Of a stretch of 64,000 nucleotides of DNA, positions 44,712-52,293 are shown one piece after another; the stretch's first letter is position 1; each line of letters begins with the position of its first letter. The stretch lies in the NCBI GenBank assembly GCA_965249035.1, contig CBDFKV010000007.1:496001-560000 (forward strand), written 5' to 3'. A model generated the notes under the pieces. The model made no database searches. It was not told the origin of the DNA and saw only the letters and a program-made list of their open reading frames with translations. Source of the stretch: CBDFKV01 sp965249035. GTDB lineage: Bacteria > Pseudomonadota > Gammaproteobacteria > Arenicellales > Poriferihabitantaceae. Both the position numbers and the translations under genes were made by a program.

Positions 44712-45902
44712 TTAGTCGTCCTGAACCGATAAAAACGCAAGAATATCGTCAATTTCAGCATCACCAAATTGTTTGAATATCGCCGCATCTCCGGGATTAC
44801 TGTGCTGCCGGTCAGCTTGGCGAAAATGCTCAATCTGCCTTTTTAAGTACAAGCTATGTTGCCCCACCAAGGGTGGGATCATTCCGTCCGTGCTGCCTTG
44901 CCCTGCACCGCCATGGCAAGTCTTACATTCTTTGTTATAGACCCGTTGGCCGGCATCGATATTGCCCGAATAGCGCGCGATATTAATCACTGCATTGCTG
45001 GCTTTTAGCCTGCCCAGCGCATCAAATGAGCCATCCGCCACGGCAACATCCTTAATCGCAGGCAATTTGGTAGGTAGCTCAATGGAAGTCAGATAAGCAG
45101 CGATCGCTTGAATATCTTCATCGGGTAACTCACGCTCGTCGGTATACGGCACCATCGGGATATTTAAGCGCTCTCTGCCTTTGAAATGTTGCAGCTGCTT
45201 GGTCAAATACTGCACATTCATACCCGCCAAACGTGGATATTCTCCATCCAGGCTGCCTTCCCCATTTTCACCATGACAGCCAGCACAGGTTTCGTTGATT
45301 TCTTCACCGTAGTCCAAATCATCTGGGCTAGCGATTATTTGCTCAGCGGCGTCGATTTTGGGCAATTGGTGGGCAATGCCTTTGTGGCAATCAATACATG
45401 TTTTACCGTCATTCATGCCGTCTGCATGAATCTGTGCCGCAAAACGTGCCTGACCTTTCAAGTCCATGCTATTGAATTCATGGCAATTTCGGCACTCACG
45501 AGAGTCGGTTTTTTTCATCGCCGCCCACACTCGTTTAGCCAGATAAGGCCGCCGTTCTTCAAACTTCTCTTGGCTGTCAATACTACCGACTAGCCAGTGA
45601 TAAACCTCAGCTGACGCCTGAATTTTGCGCACTAACTTAGGCCCCCACTCTTTTGGAACATGACAATCCGGACAAGCCGCGCGTACCCCGGAAGGATTTG
45701 CAGCATGCACTGAGTGCTTGTATTCCTGATAAACCGTGCTTTCCATTTCATGGCAAGAAATACAAAATTCCAAGGTATTGGTCGCTTCCATTGCGGTATT
45801 AAAACCACCCCACAAAAGGACCCCGATAAGAATCAACAAGGCGCTCATGCCCAACGCACGCTTTGGCTTTTCAGCCTCCAAACTGTGTCTCAATGAAATC
45901 AT
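44712..45902 (-). CDS. Hexaheme cytochrome: NapC/NirT-type domain fused to two cytochrome c domains
   Basis: A 396-residue membrane-anchored periplasmic cytochrome. One membrane helix (about 18-36) is followed by four heme motifs of the NapC/NirT quinol-dehydrogenase type: CISCH (47-51), CPDCH (77-81), CRNCH (137-141) and CIDCH (169-173). Two class I cytochrome c domains follow with CAGCH (206-210) and CKTCH (326-330). It could pass electrons from menaquinol/ubiquinol directly to a periplasmic acceptor. It is co-transcribed with nosD, so nitrous-oxide or another copper reductase is a candidate partner, not seen here. Confidence 0.88.
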   Translation of the reverse strand: MISLRHSLEAEKPKRALGMSALLILIGVLLWGGFNTAMEATNTLEFCISCHEMESTVYQEYKHSVHAANPSGVRAACPDCHVPKEWGPKLVRKIQASAEVYHWLVGSIDSQEKFEERRPYLAKRVWAAMKKTDSRECRNCHEFNSMDLKGQARFAAQIHADGMNDGKTCIDCHKGIAHQLPKIDAAEQIIASPDDLDYGEEINETCAGCHGENGEGSLDGEYPRLAGMNVQYLTKQLQHFKGRERLNIPMVPYTDERELPDEDIQAIAAYLTSIELPTKLPAIKDVAVADGSFDALGRLKASNAVINIARYSGNIDAGQRVYNKECKTCHGGAGQGSTDGMIPPLVGQHSLYLKRQIEHFRQADRQHSNPGDAAIFKQFGDAEIDDILAFLSVQDD

Positions 45903-45988
45903 AATGCCAAGAAAATGGTTTAGTCCTTCAAGTTATCCAAAATAGCATGGTATCGCCTTGACTTACGATAGGCACAAACATCCAAGAT

Positions 45989-46160
45989 ATTAATCCGGCA
46001 GCAAAATATCGGCCAAAATAAGCGCTGGTCATCGCGAGCGTAGCGCGGCGATCTATCGTTTTAGATTGCCGCGTCGCTACCCTCCTCGCAACGACAGATG
46101 GGGCGTTTCGCTCCCGACCCCTCGGTTGCAAAATGTACGCAATTAGCATGCCGGGTTGAT
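45989..46160 (+). repeat. Dispersed repeat copy B (about 172 bp, MITE-like)
   Basis: Same orientation as copy A and about 93 percent alike by eye count, with one insertion. It shares the ATTAATCCGGCAGCAAAATA start, the GCGAGCGTAGCG / CGCTAC hairpin, and the GCAAAATGTACGC segment. It ends 24 bases before the lexA -35 box, so it occupies most of the otherwise empty 45903-46220 interval. Confidence 0.88.
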
Positions 46161-46183
46161 AAGTATCAGGTAAACATCTAGGC

Positions 46184-46219
46184 TTTACAGTGACCGCTAA
46201 TGGTGATTAAATAATCACC
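46184..46219 (+). promoter_or_regulatory. lexA promoter with an 18-bp palindromic operator
   Basis: TTTACA (46184-46189), 17-base spacer and TTAAAT (46207-46212) form a good sigma70 promoter. Over the -10 lies GGTGATTAAATAATCACC (46202-46219), eight-base perfect arms around AA. It ends one base before the lexA ATG. This placement suits autorepression by LexA, but the sequence is unlike CTGT-N8-ACAG. Transcription would begin at or beside the ATG, so the mRNA looks leaderless. Confidence 0.65.
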
Positions 46220-46220
46220 T

Positions 46221-46835
46221 ATGAGATCATTAACCACCAGACAGAACGAAATCCTGACTCTGCTCCGAGAAACGCTGGAGCACACCGGGATGCCGCCTAC
46301 CCGCGCAGAGATCGCTCATCACTTCGGTTTTCGTTCGACCAACGCCGCTGAAAAACACCTGCAGGCTTTAGCCAAGAAAGGCGCGATCGAATTATTGCCC
46401 GGCTTTTCACGCGGCATTCGCCTGATAGAGGCTGCCCTGATAGAGTCTGCTTTGGGAATACCTGTGGTTGGGCGGGTGGCGGCGGGTGCGCCTATTTTGG
46501 CTGAGGAAGTGATTGAAGACCATTACGAGCTGGATCTAAACTTATTCAAACCCCGCCCCGATTACTTGCTACGGGTCTATGGAATGAGCATGAAAGACAT
46601 CGGCATTTTAGATGGTGATTTACTGGTCGTGCACAAATCACCGCAAGCCGACAATGGTCAGGTTGTGGTGGCACGCTTGAATGGAGAGGTTACGGTCAAA
46701 CGACTCAAGAAGCGCGAAGAGCACATCGAGTTATGGCCGGAAAATAGTGATTTCAAGCCCATCTCTATTGACCAGCAACACGATGACTTTCATATTGAAG
46801 GCATCGCAGTTGGTTGTATTCGCAGGGGTTGTTGA
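46221..46835 (+). CDS. lexA: LexA repressor
   Basis: SOS repressor that self-cleaves when stimulated by RecA filaments. The 204-residue protein has the N-terminal winged helix (TTRQNEILTLLRETLEHTG, FRSTNAAEKHLQALAKKGAI), cleavage site Ala88-Gly89 in VAAGAPI, catalytic Ser123 (YGMSMKDIGI) and Lys160 (EVTVKRL). It heads the imuA-imuB-dnaE2 cassette and its stop is one base before the imuA ATG. The recognition helix should fit the unusual palindrome over its promoter. A second lexA may exist elsewhere in the genome. Confidence 0.95.
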   Translation: MRSLTTRQNEILTLLRETLEHTGMPPTRAEIAHHFGFRSTNAAEKHLQALAKKGAIELLPGFSRGIRLIEAALIESALGIPVVGRVAAGAPILAEEVIEDHYELDLNLFKPRPDYLLRVYGMSMKDIGILDGDLLVVHKSPQADNGQVVVARLNGEVTVKRLKKREEHIELWPENSDFKPISIDQQHDDFHIEGIAVGCIRRGC

Positions 46836-46836
46836 G

Positions 46837-47514
46837 ATGTCTCAGCAAGCCTCTCTGCAATCGGTTTTACAGCACGCTTCAATTTGGCGCGGTAGCAGTG
46901 ATTTCCATCATTCCCATACCGAGCAACACGAATTCAAGCAATTACCTACTGGTCACCCGATACTGGATCAACAACTCCCAACCGCTGGCTGGCCACACGG
47001 TGCGCTCATCGAAATCCTGCATGATTATCCCGGCCAAGGCGAGCTACAACTGGTATTACCTGCTTTGGCGCGCCTAAGCCAGCAACAACAGCGAATCGCC
47101 ATGATTAACCCACCGTGGATACCTTACGCACCAGCACTTCAATCAAGTGGTGTTGATTTAACTCATTTTTTCAGCATCGGCCCATTAAATGCTAGCGATC
47201 AACTATGGGCGCTGGAACAAACATTACGCTCCGGCCATTTTCAAGCGGTATTAGCCTGGCCTGATACCGACCTTTCTATCCCAATTTTACGACGCTTACA
47301 ATTGGCGGCAGAAACGGGCCAAGTCAGCGGTTTTTTATTTCGCCATAGCGCGGTGCAAAAACAGCATTCTCCAGCGGCCTTACGTATCGCACTGTCGCCG
47401 GCCTCTTGTGCAGAGGGGCGTGCCATCTCACTCGATATTTTTAAATGCCGCGGCCGCCATTTTCGCCAACCAATACACATATCGCTCCCAACCCCTGAAA
47501 GCATTGCGGCCTAA
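46837..47514 (+). CDS. imuA: Translesion synthesis-associated protein ImuA
   Basis: RecA-like accessory protein of the ImuA-ImuB-DnaE2 mutasome. From the ATG at 46837, with AGGGG nine bases upstream, it is 225 residues. An upstream frame reaching 46681 lies inside lexA and is rejected. The protein resembles SulA/RecA-like ImuA proteins (LPTGHPILDQQLPTAGWPHG, then ALIEILHDYPGQGELQLVLP) but has no complete Walker A. It lies between lexA and imuB with only six bases to imuB. Confidence 0.88.
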   Translation: MSQQASLQSVLQHASIWRGSSDFHHSHTEQHEFKQLPTGHPILDQQLPTAGWPHGALIEILHDYPGQGELQLVLPALARLSQQQQRIAMINPPWIPYAPALQSSGVDLTHFFSIGPLNASDQLWALEQTLRSGHFQAVLAWPDTDLSIPILRRLQLAAETGQVSGFLFRHSAVQKQHSPAALRIALSPASCAEGRAISLDIFKCRGRHFRQPIHISLPTPESIAA

Positions 47515-47520
47515 GTCAAC

Positions 47521-48978
47521 ATGCTGTGGCTTGCGCTTTATTTCCCCGATTTGCCGCTGCAATCTGTGCAGACAACAGCCAATGATTGCGCTACCGTCCT
47601 GCATGAAAATCAACGCGGCAAGGCGGTCATCGTTGCGGCGAATCCCATCGCTCGGCAAGCGGGGATTCAGCCCGGCATGTCGTTATCATCATCTCAGCCG
47701 CTGGCCCACCCGCTCCTTAGTATCGAACGCCAAATATCGGCTGAATTAAAAGCCTTGAATCGCCTGGCGATATGGGCGCAACAATTCACCCCATCAGTGA
47801 GTCTGCAACCCCCCAATTGTTTGCTGCTGGAAGTCGAGGCAAGCTTGCATTTATTCGACGGAATCAAGAATTTACAGCACACCATCGCCGATAAAATAGC
47901 GCTGCTATCCTACACCTTATACCAAGGCGTTGCGCCCACCCCGGGGGGCGCTTGGCTGTTAGCAAAGCATGGGGACTCACCAGCCATCCTGGGACAAAAA
48001 CAACTGCAAGCCAAGATCATGACCTTGCCGATCAAGCTGCTAGAGCTGGATCATTCGCAGCATAAAACGTTTAAATCATTGGGGCTGAAGTGTATTGCCG
48101 ATTTGCTCCGATTACCACGCGCAGGCTTAAATCAACGACTTGGCCCAGCGCTATTATTGCAAATTGACCGCATCCTCGGCCACAAACCCGACCCGCGTGA
48201 GTTTTTCAAAGTCCCTGAAACTTTTTCCAGTGAAATCCTCTTACCCAATACTACTCATGAAACCGCTCCCCTGGTTTTTGTGCTACAGCGATTGTTGCAG
48301 GAATTGAGTGGATTTTTAATCGCGCGCAGCCGGGGTGTTCAGCGCTTGCAACTGGGCTTGCTGCCAGCTGCACGATTAACTAATCCCAGCCCTATTCAGT
48401 GGCTGGATTTAAACCTATTAAGCCCCAACAATGATCCTGAGTATCTGCTGAAACTGTGGCAGGAAAAGCTAGATCGCTATCGGCTGCTGACACCGGTTGA
48501 GGGCATCCTCTTAAAAGCACCCAAGCTGCTGCCCATCACGACCAGCCACCCCGATCTATTCACACCTCACCCGCAGCATACTGAAGCGTTTGCACAGTTT
48601 GTAGAGCGAATGCAGATTAGGCTAGGAGCTGGGTGCGTGCAACAGCACAGCTGTCAAAACGATCACCGACCCGAAAAAGCTATTACGGCGGTAACTTATC
48701 CAGCCATGCAGCCCACCGCTTGCAAAGCTTTCCCATTGGCTGCACGGCCGCTATGGTTATTAGCACAAGCCCAGCCCTTAAAAGCAACGCCACAAGGTCT
48801 GTGGCTGCAGGGATCTATCCGCCTTTTGAATGGCCCCGAACGGATTGAGTCAGGCTGGTGGACCTCCTTGAACATACGACGAGATTATTATCTAGCCAGC
48901 AATTCTCAGCAGCAAATGCTATGGATTTATCAAACCGTCAACCCACCGCAGCAATGGTTTTTGCATGGCCTATTCTAG
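47521..48978 (+). CDS. imuB: Y-family polymerase-like protein ImuB
   Basis: Scaffold of the mutasome that links DnaE2 to the beta clamp. The 485-residue protein begins MLWLALYFPDLPLQSVQ and keeps the Y-family palm and little-finger folds (KTFKSLGLKCIADLLRLPR, LLQIDRILGHKPDPREFFK), but the catalytic carboxylates of active Y-family polymerases are replaced, as usual for ImuB. A C-terminal tail extends past the little finger. Its end overlaps dnaE2 by 14 bases. Confidence 0.92.
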   Translation: MLWLALYFPDLPLQSVQTTANDCATVLHENQRGKAVIVAANPIARQAGIQPGMSLSSSQPLAHPLLSIERQISAELKALNRLAIWAQQFTPSVSLQPPNCLLLEVEASLHLFDGIKNLQHTIADKIALLSYTLYQGVAPTPGGAWLLAKHGDSPAILGQKQLQAKIMTLPIKLLELDHSQHKTFKSLGLKCIADLLRLPRAGLNQRLGPALLLQIDRILGHKPDPREFFKVPETFSSEILLPNTTHETAPLVFVLQRLLQELSGFLIARSRGVQRLQLGLLPAARLTNPSPIQWLDLNLLSPNNDPEYLLKLWQEKLDRYRLLTPVEGILLKAPKLLPITTSHPDLFTPHPQHTEAFAQFVERMQIRLGAGCVQQHSCQNDHRPEKAITAVTYPAMQPTACKAFPLAARPLWLLAQAQPLKATPQGLWLQGSIRLLNGPERIESGWWTSLNIRRDYYLASNSQQQMLWIYQTVNPPQQWFLHGLF

Positions 48979-51900
48979 GCATGGCGCGTCTAAGCATGAC
49001 GTACCCGCTTACGCAGAACTCCACTGCCTCAGCAACTTCACCTTTCTACGTGGTGCCTCACACCCCGCTGAACTCGTTCAGCACGCCGCCACACTCGGCT
49101 ATAGTGCGCTGGCAATCACAGATGAGTGCAGCCTCTCCGGCATTGTCCGGGCGCACACCGCAGCAAAAGAAACCGGGTTAAAACTGATTGTCGGCAGTGC
49201 AGTCCAGCTTGAAGACGGTCCCAAACTAGTGGTATTAGCCTGTAACCGTGAAGGCTATGCGCAGCTATCACAATTGATCACCGTCGGCCGTAACCGCGCA
49301 CCCAAGGGCAAGTATCAGCTTTATCGGAAAGATTTAGAATCGGGGCTGCCCGATTGTTTGGGGATACTCATTCCTGCACTTGACTATTCATCAGCCAATC
49401 AACAAGGCTGGCAACAGACGCATCAGCAAGCAGCGGTTTGGATGCAAAGTCAATTTTCTGGGCGCTGCTGGGTGGCGGTTGAAGCTCTATATCTGGGCGA
49501 AGAATCACAGCATGTTCAAGCACTGCGTCAGATTCATAGTGAAACGGGGATATCACTGGTCGCCTGCGGAGACGTGCATTACCACCGACGAAACCGGCAG
49601 AGTTTGCAAGATGTATTAACAGCCATTCGATTGAATACACCTCTTGATAAGGCAGGCCAAGCGCTTTATCCCAACGGTGAGCGACATCTGCGCAGCCGAA
49701 AAAATCTTGCCGCCCTGTATGAACCCGCATGGTTAAAGGCCAGTATTGAAATTGCTGCTCGCTGTCACTTTGATCTCAGTGAACTGCGTTATGAATATCC
49801 TGAGGATTTAGTCCCAGCCGGTCAAACTGCGATCGCCTATTTGCGCGAACTAACCCAACAAGGTGTTGCACACCACTGGCCACAAGGCGCTACTCCCAAA
49901 GTGCGAAAGCAGATTGAGCATGAGCTAGTTTTGGTTGAACAGCTTAAATACGAGCACTTTTTCTTGACCGTGCACGACTTGGTTCAATTTGCTCGCAGTC
50001 GTGGCATTTTGTGTCAGGGGCGCGGCTCTGCGGCCAATTCAGCGGTCTGTTATTGCCTGCACATCACCTCGGTCGACCCTGCCCACAGTAATATGCTGTT
50101 TGAACGTTTCATTTCCAAAGAACGTGATGAACCGCCTGATATTGATGTTGATTTCGAAAACGCCCGGCGCGAAGAAGTCATGCAGTACATCTATCAGAAA
50201 TATGGCCGACACCGTGCTGCGCTGGCGGCTACGGTGATTACTTATCGCCGTAAAAGTGCCTTGCGTGATGTGGGCAAAGCGATGGGTTTAAGTCTTGAGC
50301 AAATTACCCGAGTGAATAATTCCCTGGCGTGGTGGGTGCGTGATATCAGTGATGAACAGCTGCGTGAGGCAGGCTTTAACCCCGATAATCCCGTTATTCA
50401 GCAGGTACTACTATTGGCGCAACAGTTAAAAGGGTTTCCGCGACACTTATCGCAGCACGTCGGTGGTTTCGTGATTGCCCGCGACCAGCTCTCGCGGCTA
50501 GTGCCGACCGAAAATGCCGCTATGGCTGACCGCACCATCATCCAATGGGATAAAAACGACATTGAGTCATTGGGCTTGCTCAAGGTTGATTGTCTGGCCT
50601 TGGGAATGCTCAGCGCCATCAGCCGCTGTTTTAGTTTACTTAAGCGCCATTATGGGCTGGATTACGGTTTGAAGGATATCCCTGCCGGTGATGCAGCGAC
50701 CTATCAGATGATCCAACGCGCCGATACGATTGGTGTGTTTCAGATCGAATCACGCGCGCAAATGAATATGCTGCCGCGCCTGAAACCCAATAGCTTTTAT
50801 GACTTGGTGATTCAGATTGCCATAGTCCGGCCGGGGCCCATTCAAGGCGATATGGTGCATCCGTATTTACGTCGTCGCCGTGGTGATGAGCCCGTCACCT
50901 ATCCCAGCAAAGAGGTAAAAGCGGTACTATTACGCACGCTGGGCGTGCCCATTTTTCAAGAACAAGTGATCGAGCTGGCAATGGTCGCGGCTGGATTCAC
51001 TGGCGGCGAAGCAGATCAGCTCAGGCGCGCCATTGGTGCCTGGCGTAGCACTGCCCAGTTGGAAGATTTTCGTCAACAATTGATTGGCGGGATGCTGGCG
51101 CGGGGGTACGCGCCGCAGTTTGCCGAGCAGCTATTTAATCAGATCAAAGGCTTTGGCGAGTATGGCTTTCCCGAATCCCACTCAGCCAGCTTCGCCTTGA
51201 TTGCCTATGTGTCGGCATGGTTGAAATGCCATTACCCGGCTGCGTTCACTTGCGCGCTCCTAAACAGTCAGCCGATGGGCTTTTACCCAGCCGCACAGCT
51301 GGTACAAGACGCACAACGCCATGGCGTAAAAGTCTTACCTGCAGATGTCAATGCCAGCAATTGGGAGTCTCTGCTTGAGCCGACAGATAGCCCGCTAGCC
51401 ATACGCCTTGGTTTGCACCGGGTGAAAGGCTTGAGTAAAGAGTTGGGTCGACGGATTGAAACTGAGCGCATCACTAAACCCTTTCAGGATATACAGGACT
51501 TGCAATCTCGAACCGGGATCAATCAAAAAGCCCGGCAGGCACTAGCTGCTGCTGACGCCTTACGCAGCCTATGCGGAAATCGTCACCAAGCAAGCTGGCA
51601 AGCGCTGGGGATGGTTGCGCCAAACACGCTTGATTTGCCACTCAGTCAAAAAGAACCTACTCACACTTTAGCTGCTCCGAGTGAAGCCGAAGATATTGTG
51701 GCCGATTACGCCCACACCAAGCTAACCCTACGCCGCCACCCCATCGCATTACTTCGCAATCGATTTGAACGCGAAGGCTGGCGTTCATCAAAAAGCCTGC
51801 AGACCTGCGCGAACAATACATTTACCCGCGTAGCTGGCTTGGTAGTCAACCGCCAACACCCCAATGCCGGCGGGACGGTTTTTATTACCCTGGAAGATGA

Positions 51901-52096
51901 GTTCGGCTATACCAATATCGTCATCTGGAAGCGCGTCACCGCACAGTATCTCAAAGCCGTCCTGCACGGGCGACTATTGATGATCGAAGGTAAAGTTGAA
52001 CGTGACGGCCTAGTGATCCACGTAATTGCCAATACGATTAATGACTATACGCAATGGCTGGGTGACTTAAGTACATCCTCACGCGATTTTCACTAA
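48965..52096 (+). CDS. dnaE2: Error-prone DNA polymerase DnaE2 (ImuC)
   Basis: Catalytic polymerase of SOS mutagenesis. The 1043-residue protein has the N-terminal PHP domain (YAELHCLSNFTFLRGASHP, ALAITDECSLSG), the C-family palm with GRGSAANSAVCYCL and the catalytic PDIDVDFENARREEV, the finger and helix-hairpin-helix region, and a C-terminal OB domain. Length and motifs fit DnaE2 rather than replicative DnaE, which is longer. It overlaps imuB by 14 bases. A REP-like hairpin follows at 52114. Confidence 0.95.
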   Translation: MAYSRHGASKHDVPAYAELHCLSNFTFLRGASHPAELVQHAATLGYSALAITDECSLSGIVRAHTAAKETGLKLIVGSAVQLEDGPKLVVLACNREGYAQLSQLITVGRNRAPKGKYQLYRKDLESGLPDCLGILIPALDYSSANQQGWQQTHQQAAVWMQSQFSGRCWVAVEALYLGEESQHVQALRQIHSETGISLVACGDVHYHRRNRQSLQDVLTAIRLNTPLDKAGQALYPNGERHLRSRKNLAALYEPAWLKASIEIAARCHFDLSELRYEYPEDLVPAGQTAIAYLRELTQQGVAHHWPQGATPKVRKQIEHELVLVEQLKYEHFFLTVHDLVQFARSRGILCQGRGSAANSAVCYCLHITSVDPAHSNMLFERFISKERDEPPDIDVDFENARREEVMQYIYQKYGRHRAALAATVITYRRKSALRDVGKAMGLSLEQITRVNNSLAWWVRDISDEQLREAGFNPDNPVIQQVLLLAQQLKGFPRHLSQHVGGFVIARDQLSRLVPTENAAMADRTIIQWDKNDIESLGLLKVDCLALGMLSAISRCFSLLKRHYGLDYGLKDIPAGDAATYQMIQRADTIGVFQIESRAQMNMLPRLKPNSFYDLVIQIAIVRPGPIQGDMVHPYLRRRRGDEPVTYPSKEVKAVLLRTLGVPIFQEQVIELAMVAAGFTGGEADQLRRAIGAWRSTAQLEDFRQQLIGGMLARGYAPQFAEQLFNQIKGFGEYGFPESHSASFALIAYVSAWLKCHYPAAFTCALLNSQPMGFYPAAQLVQDAQRHGVKVLPADVNASNWESLLEPTDSPLAIRLGLHRVKGLSKELGRRIETERITKPFQDIQDLQSRTGINQKARQALAAADALRSLCGNRHQASWQALGMVAPNTLDLPLSQKEPTHTLAAPSEAEDIVADYAHTKLTLRRHPIALLRNRFEREGWRSSKSLQTCANNTFTRVAGLVVNRQHPNAGGTVFITLEDEFGYTNIVIWKRVTAQYLKAVLHGRLLMIEGKVERDGLVIHVIANTINDYTQWLGDLSTSSRDFH

Positions 52097-52113
52097 CAAC
52101 CAAATAGGAAATC

Positions 52114-52150
52114 AAGGGGTCAGCAATGAGAACAAGGTCTCTGACCCCTT
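52114..52150. repeat. REP-like inverted repeat after dnaE2
   Basis: AAGGGGTCAG (52114-52123) pairs perfectly with CTGACCCCTT (52141-52150) around a 17-base loop. Short GGGGTCA palindromes of this sort are common extragenic elements in gammaproteobacteria. There is no T-tract, so termination is doubtful. Confidence 0.7.
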
Positions 52151-52231
52151 ATATTCGACTCTCATATGGAATTAAGTATCCAGCATGGATAGATTGTGAG
52201 AACCCGCCTTACCCAAAAGTGCTTTCTAGCG

Positions 52232-52285
52232 TTGTCCTTTAAGAAAACATAGCGTATCCTTTAAGAAAATGTTTTTCTTAAAGGA
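52232..52285 (+). promoter_or_regulatory. Promoter and triple operator of the wHTH/GHKL/STAS-like gene
   Basis: TTGTCC (52232-52237), 17-base spacer, TATCCT (52255-52260). The 13-base motif TCCTTTAAGAAAA occurs at 52235-52247 and 52257-52269, 22 bases apart, and its inverse TTTTCTTAAAGGA at 52273-52285, so copies two and three form a long palindrome. Two copies cover the promoter boxes and the third runs up to the ribosome site AAGGA. Autoregulation by the encoded wHTH is the simplest reading. Confidence 0.65.
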
Positions 52286-52293
52286 CAGCCAAC

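Noticed and set aside
46681..46836. Extended start of imuA inside lexA
   Set aside because: Codes in the wrong frame of lexA with no ImuA similarity; ATG at 46837 has a good ribosome site.
52114..52150. Terminator for dnaE2
   Set aside because: Perfect stem but no T-tract and a 17-base loop; listed instead as a REP-like repeat.
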